5,335 nt of DNA from Campylobacterales bacterium. Lineage in GTDB: Bacteria > Campylobacterota > Campylobacteria > Campylobacterales > Arcobacteraceae. Position numbers and translations under genes: made by a program. The notes below the pieces were generated by a model. It worked only from the letters and a program-made list of their open reading frames with translations. It did no database searches and was not told where the DNA came from. Shown here in pieces: positions 1-5,335 of the stretch (position 1 is the first letter of the stretch; the number at the start of each line of letters is the position of its first letter). The stretch is from NCBI GenBank assembly GCA_019752775.1, contig JAIELU010000095.1, forward strand, positions 1 through 5,335. The letters are read 5' to 3'.

Positions 1-165
1 CCAAACCCTGAACATTTTTATTCAAAATTCAAAAATAATCATAAAAATTCGAAATTTTACTTTCCGTCGGAATATCAAAGGCTAATTTACCTGAGTTGGT
101 CGCTTTTTTAAATACAAAGAAAGTAAATCTCAATCTCTTTTTGAATCGGGTTTTAAATTATTTTT
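1..165. other. Block of unclear origin upstream of the kinase core
   Basis: This stretch does not resemble a kinase sensor domain in any frame. Around 61-105 it is roughly 42% G+C, clearly higher than the surrounding sequence. On the minus strand a frame is open from about 157 down to a stop at 29-31 and ends with the peptide ATNSGKLAFDIPTESKI followed by SNFYDYF. On the plus strand the first frame is open from base 1 to a stop at 109-111. I recognise neither peptide, and neither open stretch has a start codon with a ribosome binding site. It could be the tail of a leftward gene, part of a dispersed repeat, or the edge of a recombination event that removed the kinase sensor. The right boundary near 165 is an estimate, placed where kinase-like sequence begins. 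Confidence 0.35.
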
Positions 166-980
166 TAAATAGGATTAAAAAATATAAATTAGAAGTTCAA
201 AGTACAGAAAATAAATTAAAAATATTAAATGACGGTTTACAAAAAAAAGTGCAATATGCAATTGAAGAAGCAAAACAAAAAGATAGAAAAATTCTAGAGC
301 AAGGAAAATTAGCAAGAATTGGTTCTATGATTTCTATGATTGCTCATCAATGGAGACAACCTTTAACTGAATTATCAGGTATTTTAATGGAGCTTGAAAC
401 TGCAACAAGATTTAAGAAAGTTGATGAAAATCATATTTTAACAGCAATTGAAAAAAGTGATAATATGATTCAATTTATGTCAAATACAATTGATGATTTT
501 AGAAATTTTTATAAACCAGATAAAATGAAAGAAGATTTTTTAGTTTCAGATTCTTGTAAAAGTGCTATAAATATCATAAATGCAAGTCTTAAAAACTTTG
601 ATATAAAACTAAATATAAATATACAAAATGATAAAAAAATATATGCTTATCCTACTGAATTTGCTCAGGTTATTTTAAATATTTTAAGTAATGCAAAAGA
701 TGTATTAGTAGAAAAAAATATTAAAAACCCAAAAATAGATTTAAATATTGATTCAAAAGGAGTTTTATCGATTATTACAATAAAAGATAATGCAGGTGGA
801 ATTGATAAAAAAAATCAAGAATTGATTTTTGATCCATATTTTAGTACTAAAGATTCATCAAAAGGAACAGGTCTTGGACTTTATATTTCAAAACTAATAA
901 TTGAGCGAAATATGGGTGGAGAACTTAGTGTTTATAATGATGATGAAGGTGTTATTTTTAAAATAGTAATTGCAGGATAA
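96..980 (+). CDS. Sensor histidine kinase core, probably 5'-truncated
   Basis: Cytoplasmic histidine kinase that would autophosphorylate and pass phosphate to the regulator encoded 3 bases downstream. Counting from the TTG at 96, residues ~22-70 resemble the segment after the last membrane helix followed by a coiled coil (NYFLNRIKKY, then LKILNDGLQKKV). The HisKA domain follows with His84 in the IAHQWRQPL box, and DDFRNFYKP at 133-141. The HATPase_c domain has its N box at QVILNILSNAKD (Asn199), G1 at DNAGGI (231-236), an F box at FDPYFSTKD, and G2 at GTGLGLYISK. The catalytic half is therefore complete. Relatives usually carry a periplasmic Cache or other sensor between two membrane helices; none is seen, and an in-frame stop at 42-44 closes the frame. 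No in-frame ATG occurs before 326 and the TTG at 96 has no good ribosome binding site, so the start is arbitrary. It is either a truncated remnant or a soluble kinase with an unusual start. Confidence 0.75.
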   Translation: MVAFLNTKKVNLNLFLNRVLNYFLNRIKKYKLEVQSTENKLKILNDGLQKKVQYAIEEAKQKDRKILEQGKLARIGSMISMIAHQWRQPLTELSGILMELETATRFKKVDENHILTAIEKSDNMIQFMSNTIDDFRNFYKPDKMKEDFLVSDSCKSAINIINASLKNFDIKLNINIQNDKKIYAYPTEFAQVILNILSNAKDVLVEKNIKNPKIDLNIDSKGVLSIITIKDNAGGIDKKNQELIFDPYFSTKDSSKGTGLGLYISKLIIERNMGGELSVYNDDEGVIFKIVIAG

Positions 981-983
981 TAA

Positions 984-1667
984 ATGATGAATGAAGAGTT
1001 ATTAAAAGAATTAAAAAACATATCAATATTATGTGTAGAAGATGAAGATGGAATAAGACAAACCATAGTAAGTACTTTAAAATACTATTTTAAAGAAGTT
1101 TACGAAGCAAGTGATGGAAATGAAGGATTTGAATTATATGAATATTATAAACCAAAAATAGTTTTAACTGATATTCAAATGAAAAATTGTAATGGTTTAG
1201 AATTTGTGAAAAAAATTAGAAAAACAGATAATGAAACTATGGTTATTATGCTAACTGCATATTCAAATGAAGAGTATTTAATGGAGTTAATAAATCTAAA
1301 TATTAATCATTTTATTTTAAAACCATTAAATTCAAAAAAATTAAATGATGCTTTAGAAAAATATTTACAAAAAGCTGTTAAACCAATTTTATTATGTGAA
1401 AATTTAATTTTAGACTTACAAAAAAGAGAATTAATTTATAAAAATGAACAAATAATACATTTAAGAAAAAGAGAAAAAGATTTTTTGCAACTCTTATACA
1501 ATAAAAATAGAGCAATTCTAAAATACGAAGAAATAGAATTTGAACTTTGGAATGATAAAGAGATGACGAGTCATGCATTAAAATCATTTATAAAAGAATT
1601 AAGACATAAAATACCAGTGAATATAATCAAAAATATACCACAAGAAGGCTATACTTTACAACATTAA
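984..1667 (+). CDS. OmpR/PhoB-type response regulator
   Basis: DNA-binding response regulator of 227 residues, the usual size for this family. The receiver domain (about 12-128) shows the acidic pocket in CVEDED (17-22), phospho-acceptor Asp63 in LTDIQM, the switch threonine Thr91 in MLTAY, and Lys113 in ILKPL. The C-terminal part (about 138-226) is a winged helix of the OmpR class: LRKREKDFLQLLYNKN matches the start of the helical region, ELWND the middle turn, and SHALKSFIKELRHKI the recognition helix, ending with the wing IPQEGYTL. It starts 3 bases after the kinase stop, with an AGGA-type site at about 974-977 inside the kinase end, so the two are co-transcribed and form a cognate pair. 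Two ATGs (984 and 987) are possible; 984 has spacing of about 7 bases. Targets are unknown; the adjacent aspA gene is a candidate by position only. Confidence 0.9.
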   Translation: MMNEELLKELKNISILCVEDEDGIRQTIVSTLKYYFKEVYEASDGNEGFELYEYYKPKIVLTDIQMKNCNGLEFVKKIRKTDNETMVIMLTAYSNEEYLMELINLNINHFILKPLNSKKLNDALEKYLQKAVKPILLCENLILDLQKRELIYKNEQIIHLRKREKDFLQLLYNKNRAILKYEEIEFELWNDKEMTSHALKSFIKELRHKIPVNIIKNIPQEGYTLQH

Positions 1668-1677
1668 AACTACTTTT

Positions 1678-1700
1678 TATACACTTTGGTTGTATATTAT
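1678..1700 (+). promoter_or_regulatory. Candidate aspA promoter with inverted repeat
   Basis: The 61-base gap before aspA holds an inverted repeat, TATACA (1678-1683) and TGTATA (1691-1696), separated by 7 bases. The right arm overlaps a -10-like TATATT or TATTAT (1693-1700), and T-rich sequence lies upstream, as in Campylobacterota sigma-70 promoters. The arrangement would suit an operator covering the -10 box. In such AT-rich DNA it may be chance; no -35 box is recognisable. Confidence 0.3.
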
Positions 1701-1728
1701 TTTAAAAATATGAAAAATAAGGATTATC

Positions 1729-3141
1729 ATGGACAAGTTACATAGAATAGAAAAAGATTTTTTAGGTGAAAAAGAGATTGAATTAAATAAATATTATGGA
1801 ATTCAAACTTTAAGAGCAAAAGAGAATTTTAATATCACAAAAACAGATATTTCATTGTTTCCAAATTTTATTAAATCTCTTGCAAAAGTAAAAAAAGCTT
1901 GTGCTTTAACAAACTATGAATTAGGTGATTTAACTGATATTCAAAAAGATGCAATTGTTCAAGCTTGTAATGAAATAATTGATGGAAAATTTCATGACCA
2001 ATTTATTGTAGATCCAATCCAAGGAGGAGCTGGAACTTCTACAAATATGAATGCAAATGAAGTTATTGCAAATCGTGCTTTAGAGATTTTAGGTCATCCA
2101 AAAAGCTCTTATAATATTATTCATCCAAATAATCATATTAATATGAGTCAATCAACAAATGATGTTTATCCAACTGCAATTAAATTAACTCTGCATGAAT
2201 TAATCTATAAATTAAAAGAGTCGTTAAGATTTTTAAGAGATTGTTTTGAAGAAAAATCTGTTGAGTTTAAAGACGTTTTAAAAATGGGAAGAACACAACT
2301 TCAAGATGCTGTTCCTATGACTTTAGGGCAAGAGTTTAAAACTTTTGCAGTTATGATTGATGCGGATATTTATAGATTAAGAGATGTTCAAGCTCACTTA
2401 AGAGAAGTGAATTTAGGTGCAACTGCAATTGGTACTGGGATTAACTCAAAAGCTGCATATCAAAGAAAGGTTATTTCAAACCTAAGAGAAGTTACAGGTG
2501 TTGATTATGTGGCAGCTGGGGATTTAATTGAAGCTACTCAAGATACAGGTTCATTTGTACATATTTCTGGAATGTTAAAAAGTATTGCAATTAAAGTATC
2601 AAAAATTTGTAATGATTTAAGACTTTTAAGTTCAGGACCAAGGGCTGGATTTAATGAAATTAATCTTCCTCCAATGCAACCTGGAAGTTCAATTATGCCT
2701 GGAAAAGTAAATCCAGTAATTCCAGAAGTTGTAAACCAAGTTGCTTTTGAAGTAATTGGTGCTGATATGACTATTGCAATGGCAAGTGAGGGAGGACAGT
2801 TACAATTAAATGTATTTGAACCATTAATTGCTTATAAACTATTTACTTCAATTAATATGATGAGAAGAGCATTTTACTCTTTAGGTGAAAAATGTGTTAA
2901 AGGAATTACAGCAAATGAAGATGTTTGTATGGAAAATATCTTAAATTCAGTAACACTTGTAACTTGTTTAAATCCAATTTTAGGATATGAAAAAAGTTCG
3001 GCAATTGCAAAAGAAGCTTTAAAAACAAACAAAAGAGTTTATGACATAATCTTAGAGCAAGAATTATTTACAAAAGAAGAACTTGATGAATTATTAAAAC
3101 CTGAAAATATGGTAAATAACTTTATTAAGGAGACAAAATGA
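1729..3141 (+). CDS. aspA: Aspartate ammonia-lyase (aspartase)
   Basis: Cytoplasmic enzyme that splits L-aspartate into fumarate and ammonia; family members work as homotetramers. At 470 residues it is close to the E. coli enzyme in length and aligns along its whole length. The aspartase/fumarase signature GSSIMPGKVNP is at 319-329, with the catalytic-base serine of the mobile SS loop at Ser320 and the substrate-contacting Lys326 and Asn328. Other active-site segments are GGAGTSTNMN (99-108, Thr103), QSTND (141-145) and MGRTQLQDAVP (186-196, Thr189). The TQLQDAVP and KICNDLRLLSSGPRAG stretches favour aspartase over fumarase, which has a histidine after that threonine. The ATG is preceded by AAGGA at 1719-1723 with good spacing. 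Its stop overlaps the asparaginase start. Together they turn asparagine into fumarate, which the cell can oxidise or use as an electron acceptor. Confidence 0.96.
   Translation: MDKLHRIEKDFLGEKEIELNKYYGIQTLRAKENFNITKTDISLFPNFIKSLAKVKKACALTNYELGDLTDIQKDAIVQACNEIIDGKFHDQFIVDPIQGGAGTSTNMNANEVIANRALEILGHPKSSYNIIHPNNHINMSQSTNDVYPTAIKLTLHELIYKLKESLRFLRDCFEEKSVEFKDVLKMGRTQLQDAVPMTLGQEFKTFAVMIDADIYRLRDVQAHLREVNLGATAIGTGINSKAAYQRKVISNLREVTGVDYVAAGDLIEATQDTGSFVHISGMLKSIAIKVSKICNDLRLLSSGPRAGFNEINLPPMQPGSSIMPGKVNPVIPEVVNQVAFEVIGADMTIAMASEGGQLQLNVFEPLIAYKLFTSINMMRRAFYSLGEKCVKGITANEDVCMENILNSVTLVTCLNPILGYEKSSAIAKEALKTNKRVYDIILEQELFTKEELDELLKPENMVNNFIKETK
3127..3132 (+). promoter_or_regulatory. Ribosome binding site inside the aspA end
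   Basis: A strong AAGGAG lies inside the last codons of aspA, 5 bases before the asparaginase ATG at 3138. The ATGA overlap (aspA stop TGA at 3139-3141) shows the start is genuine and indicates translational coupling of the two genes. Confidence 0.75.
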
Positions 3142-3632
3142 AAATAACTGTATTAAATACAGGTGGAACATTTAACAAAAGATATAACCCAATCAAAGGA
3201 CAATTAGAAGTTCCAACTGATAATATCGCATTAGACAAGATTGTAAAATCTTGCCATAATGTACAATTTGATATTAAAAATATTGTTTCAAAAGATAGTT
3301 TAGATTTTACGCAAGAAGATAGAGAAATAATTTTAAAAGAGATACAAAATAGCACAAGTGATAAAATTATCATTATTCACGGAACTGATACAGTTGATTT
3401 AACTTCAAAATTTATTGAAGATAAAATTGAAGGTAAAAAGATAGTTTTCACAGGTGCAATGGTTCCTATGAGTATTGATGAAGTTGAAGCAACTATGAAT
3501 TTTTCTCAAGCAATTGGATTTTTAAATGCACCAATAGAAAATGGTATTTATTTATCAATGCACGGAGTTGTAGTTGAGCACTCAAAATTAGTAAAAGATA
3601 GAAGTGTAGGGCAGTTTTTAGTTAAGAATTAA
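3138..3632 (+). CDS. Short single-domain asparaginase
   Basis: Asparaginase N-terminal-domain protein, predicted to hydrolyse L-asparagine to aspartate and ammonia. The two family signatures are present: NTGGTF at 7-12 with nucleophile Thr11, and IIHGTDTV at 79-86 with Thr83 and Asp84. KDSLDFT (52-58) supplies the serine-containing substrate loop, FTGAMVP (104-110) matches the LTGAMRP segment of classical enzymes, and HSKLVKDRSVGQF (148-160) carries a candidate for the conserved catalytic lysine, probably Lys150. At 164 residues it is about half the length of classical enzymes such as AnsA or AnsB (~330-350) and stops where the C-terminal domain would begin. The ending is clean and no C-terminal domain follows in any frame, so it looks like a natural one-domain form rather than a fresh truncation. 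It overlaps aspA by 4 bases. Activity on asparagine is inferred; no symbol is given because type I or II cannot be told. Confidence 0.85.
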   Translation: MKITVLNTGGTFNKRYNPIKGQLEVPTDNIALDKIVKSCHNVQFDIKNIVSKDSLDFTQEDREIILKEIQNSTSDKIIIIHGTDTVDLTSKFIEDKIEGKKIVFTGAMVPMSIDEVEATMNFSQAIGFLNAPIENGIYLSMHGVVVEHSKLVKDRSVGQFLVKN

Positions 3633-3636
3633 GTAT

Positions 3637-3642
3637 TATAAT
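3637..3642 (+). promoter_or_regulatory. Candidate -10 box for the LUD gene
   Basis: A perfect TATAAT lies just after the asparaginase stop and 37 bases before the next ATG. T-rich sequence sits about 17 bases further upstream (3615-3619), which is typical of Campylobacterota promoters lacking a firm -35 box. It would allow the LUD gene to be transcribed on its own. Confidence 0.45.
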
Positions 3643-3679
3643 TGAATAATAAGACAATTTAAAAAATAGGACTGTTGTC

Positions 3680-4276
3680 ATGGAAAAATTAATAAATAGC
3701 TTTAAAAATTGTGGTTATGATGCTCATTTTGTTAAAACAAAAGAGGAAGCTTTTGAGTTAGCAAAAACATATATAAAATCTGGAATGAGTGTTGGTCTTG
3801 GTGGAAGTGAAAGCGTAAAAGAGATTGGATTATTAGATTATTTATTAAATAAAAAAGATATTACCCTTCACAATCAATATGAAGATGGTATTTCAATGGA
3901 TGAAAATATTCAAAGAAGAAGACAAGGTTTAGTTTCTGATATTTTTGTTACAAGCACAAATGCAATTACAAAAGATGGAAAACTTGTAAATGCTGATGGT
4001 AGCGGAAATAGGGTAGCTGCATTTTCTTATGGACCTAAAAATGTTTTAGTAATTGTGGGAATTAATAAAATTGTTGAAGATGTAGAAGCTGGATTCAAAA
4101 GAGTTATGGAAGTTGCTGCTGTTAAAAATATAGAAAGAATAAACAACAAAGCAATAGAAATGGGAAAAGAGCCAAAATACAATCTTGACAATATTGCAAA
4201 TAAATTCTCATGGGTAAAAGCTGATGATAAAGATAGAATCATCATCATTTTGGTTGATGAAGAGCTAGGTTATTAA
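3680..4276 (+). CDS. LUD-domain protein (LutC/YkgG-like)
   Basis: A 198-residue member of the LUD family (formerly DUF162), whose LutC branch takes part in L-lactate oxidation with LutA and LutB. Conserved stretches are VGLGGSESVKEIGL (38-51), SDIFVTSTNAIT (85-96), LVNADGSGNRVAA (102-114), YGPKNVLVIVGINKIV (117-132) and the terminal RIIIILVDEELGY. Many relatives of this short type carry a cysteine-rich loop (TPC, then spaced cysteines) after the ERINNK position; here the region is free of cysteine, and the only cysteine is Cys11. No lutA or lutB neighbour lies in the window, so a lactate role is not supported by context. The ATG has a TAGGA site at 3667-3671, 8 bases upstream. It follows the asparaginase by 47 bases and has a candidate promoter of its own. 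The exact function is unknown. Confidence 0.85.
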   Translation: MEKLINSFKNCGYDAHFVKTKEEAFELAKTYIKSGMSVGLGGSESVKEIGLLDYLLNKKDITLHNQYEDGISMDENIQRRRQGLVSDIFVTSTNAITKDGKLVNADGSGNRVAAFSYGPKNVLVIVGINKIVEDVEAGFKRVMEVAAVKNIERINNKAIEMGKEPKYNLDNIANKFSWVKADDKDRIIIILVDEELGY

Positions 4277-4320
4277 AATATAAAAAAGTCATATTAAAGC
4301 CATATTTATTTTTTAAGGCT

Positions 4321-4336
4321 ATTATTCTAGAATAAT
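4321..4336. promoter_or_regulatory. Perfect 16-bp palindrome, possible operator
   Basis: ATTATTCTAGAATAAT equals its own reverse complement over all 16 bases, with no central spacer. It lies 16 bases before the ATG of the broken MFS gene. The core TCTAGAATA recurs at 4374-4382 inside that gene. A dimeric repressor site is the natural reading; it is not a terminator, since there is no loop and no following T run. No matching regulator is identified. Confidence 0.4.
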
Positions 4337-4352
4337 TAAATATGGAATAGTG

Positions 4353-4701
4353 ATGTTAAAAAATCTCTTTAAATCTAGAATAGCACTACTTTACATAATG
4401 TCAATTTCTATGGTATTCTCATCTTCAGTATGGATGAGTTTATTAAATAATTATGTAATAGAAGTAGCCTTTTTTAATGGTGGTCAAATTGGTATTTTGC
4501 AAAATTTACGGGAAATACCTGGTTTTTTTTAGCTTTTACTGTTATTTTAATGATTTTGTTTATTTCTCAACAAAGACTAGCTTATATTTCAATGATAGTT
4601 TTAGGTTTAGGTGTTTTCTAACGGGATTTTATCCAAGTGCTATGGGACTTTATATTACAACTGTAATTATGTCTATTGGATTTCACTATTTAGAAACAGA
4701 A
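4353..4701 (+). pseudogene. MFS transporter remnant, two frameshifts, truncated
   Basis: Inner-membrane major facilitator transporter of unknown substrate, now inactive. The ATG at 4353 has GGA about 6 bases upstream. The first frame gives MLKNLFKSRIALLYIM, then a hydrophobic helix and the motif GGQIGILQNLREIPGFF, ending at a TAG at 4530-4532. Moving one frame at the 8-T run (4523-4530) continues as LAFTVILMILFISQQRLAYI up to a TAA at 4619-4621. Moving frame again at the short T run at 4614-4617 continues as LTGFYPSAMGLYITT and VIMSIGFHYLET. Each shift is explained by loss of one T; the first could also be a gain of two. After roughly 116 codons, about a third of a normal ~400-residue transporter, the sequence becomes transposase. 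The remaining membrane helices are absent from the window. Confidence 0.8.
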
Positions 4702-4900
4702 TTAGTTTATCATGAATCTTTCAAAACAAAAGCTCAAGCCAATGAAATGATATTTGAATATATTGAGATATTTTACAATAGACAAAGGCTTCATTCATAT
4801 AATTATTATATGTCACCTGTTGAGTTTGAAGAAAAAATGTTACATAAAGAAAGGTGCTTAGAATATAATTTTATTTGTCTGATTTAGGGTTGACAGATCA
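4681..4900 (+). mobile_element. IS3-family insertion sequence remnant, right end
   Basis: Only the last ~65 codons of an IS3-type OrfB transposase remain: TELVYHESFKTKAQANEM, then IEIFYNRQRLHSYNYYMSPV and EFEEKML, stopping at 4885-4887. The FYNRQRLHS and SPVEFE motifs are diagnostic of the end of this integrase-core transposase. The catalytic aspartates and glutamate lie upstream in intact copies and are missing, so it cannot transpose. Thirteen bases after the stop, GGGTTGACAGATCA ends at 4900. Its reverse complement begins TGATCTGTCAACCC, a plausible IS3-type terminal repeat with the usual TG start. No left end or orfA is present. It reads in frame from the MFS remnant; the junction lies within 4681-4701, where both proteins could share FHYL-x-T. 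Confidence 0.8.
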
Positions 4901-5078
4901 TTTTTATGTTTATTGTATCATAAATAATAATAATAATTTGTCAAAGTAAATAATTAATTTTATATTTAACTATTAAATTTTATACGACTTTATAAAAATT
5001 TAGAAACAAAAAAATTAAAAAATACTGGAAACATTTTTGTGAATCAAACTTATCTTTTTAAAGCCATGGTTTAATTTT
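4901..5078. other. AT-rich stretch without a gene
   Basis: About 180 bases that are almost entirely A and T and hold no open frame of note. A short (TAA/ATA) repeat lies at 4920-4938. On the minus strand TTGACA, 16 bases, then TATGAT resembles a sigma-70 promoter facing left into the IS remnant, but no gene follows in that direction and chance is likely. No terminator hairpin was found. Confidence 0.4.
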
Positions 5079-5236
5079 TTACTCAACTTTCGCACATAAA
5101 AAATCATATATTTCTTTTATAAGAAAATAACAACTGTTTTCTTGAGAACATGGTTCATATTTTGCAATATTAACACATGAAATCATTGCTAACATACCAT
5201 CAAAATATCTTGAATATTTAAAAAGGTTACTTCACT
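5079..5236 (-). pseudogene. Possible Rrf2-type regulator remnant, C-terminal half
   Basis: On the minus strand one frame reads SEVTFLNIQDIL (5236 to about 5201). The neighbouring frame then continues DGMLAMISCVNIAKYEPC and SQENSCYF, followed by LIKEIYDFLCAKVE, and stops at 5079-5081. Joining them needs one base restored in the short T run (A run 5202-5205 on the plus strand). The layout, a wing-like segment, then DGxLAMISC and three cysteines spaced C-x8-C-x5-C, resembles the second half of Rrf2-family regulators (IscR/NsrR/RsrR type), which hold an iron-sulfur cluster with such cysteines. The N-terminal helix-turn-helix is absent in all frames upstream. The longest ATG-started piece is 38 codons (from 5195) and has no clear ribosome binding site. 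The family call rests on pattern resemblance only, and a short unrelated gene is possible. Confidence 0.4.
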
Positions 5237-5335
5237 ATATAAAATATAAAAACTATAGGTAAATTTAAAAATATTTCAGAGATATTATACTAAATTTACT
5301 TTTTATTTTTAATTATCATCTACAGAGTTTAAAAT
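5237..5335. other. Right edge, no gene seen
   Basis: No coding frame of useful length on either strand. A TATAAT on the minus strand (5284-5289) and an overlapping TATACT on the plus strand (5286-5291) could each serve as a -10 box. The minus one faces the Rrf2-like remnant and might be its old promoter, but such boxes are frequent in DNA this AT-rich. Confidence 0.25.

Noticed and set aside
1378..1587. Minus-strand open frame of 69 codons
   Set aside because: It lies fully inside the response regulator, is rich in Leu/Phe as expected from the reverse of AT-rich coding sequence, and matches no family.
3125..3373. Minus-strand open frame of 82 codons
   Set aside because: It is antisense to the well-supported asparaginase start, with no start signals or recognisable motif.
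4027..4248. Minus-strand open frame of 73 codons
   Set aside because: It is antisense to the conserved part of the LUD protein; a shadow frame.
4280..4320. Possible terminator after the LUD gene (AGCC ... GGCT around a T-rich loop)
   Set aside because: The stem is only four base pairs with a long AT loop and no T run after the right arm.
4477..4620. Start of a separate 136-codon gene ending in transposase
   Set aside because: The first ~48 codons are the wrong frame of the MFS gene; only the part from about 4618 is meaningful, and that is MFS remnant plus IS3 tail.
4920..4938. ATA/TAA repeats as a CRISPR or iteron array
   Set aside because: The units are trinucleotides within AT-rich DNA, with no spacers and no nearby cas or rep gene.
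4905..4950. Minus-strand TTGACA-N16-TATGAT promoter
   Set aside because: It fits the consensus but faces an antisense region with no gene, and Campylobacterota promoters generally lack a TTGACA box, so chance is more likely.

Overview
The window is very AT-rich, with A/T-ending codons and long A and T runs. Its histidine kinase has the IAHQWRQPL phospho-acceptor box and the DDFRNFYKP stretch common in Campylobacterota. I infer a member of the Arcobacteraceae (Arcobacter/Aliarcobacter-like); the species cannot be fixed from the sequence alone.

Layout. Positions 1-~165 are a block of unclear origin, locally richer in G+C, that stands where the sensor half of a kinase would be expected. From ~165 to 1667 lies a two-component pair on the + strand: the kinase core (no recognisable sensor domain or good start codon) and, 3 bases later, an OmpR-type response regulator. 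From 1729 to 3632 are aspartate ammonia-lyase (aspA) and a short single-domain asparaginase, overlapping by four bases. A separate LUD-domain (LutC/YkgG-like) protein follows at 3680-4276, with its own candidate promoter. All these genes point the same way.

The right end, 4337-5335, is decaying. An MFS transporter is broken by two frameshifts in T runs. It is cut off after about 116 codons and runs straight into the last ~65 codons of an IS3-family transposase, with a probable IS right end at 4900. Beyond it is about 435 bases without an intact gene. On the minus strand this holds what looks like the frameshifted C-terminal half of an Rrf2-type regulator with three spaced cysteines.

How the genes fit together. 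Asparaginase converts asparagine to aspartate plus ammonia, and AspA converts aspartate to fumarate plus ammonia. The overlapping pair is therefore a two-step deamination module feeding fumarate to the TCA cycle or to fumarate respiration. The upstream two-component system could control it, but only adjacency supports that. I see no CRISPR array, tRNA, rRNA or clearly novel defence or biosynthetic system. The points most worth checking are the sensor-less kinase and its 5' block, the cysteine-free LUD protein, the one-domain asparaginase, the MFS/IS3 fusion at a shared peptide, and a perfect 16-bp palindrome before the MFS remnant.
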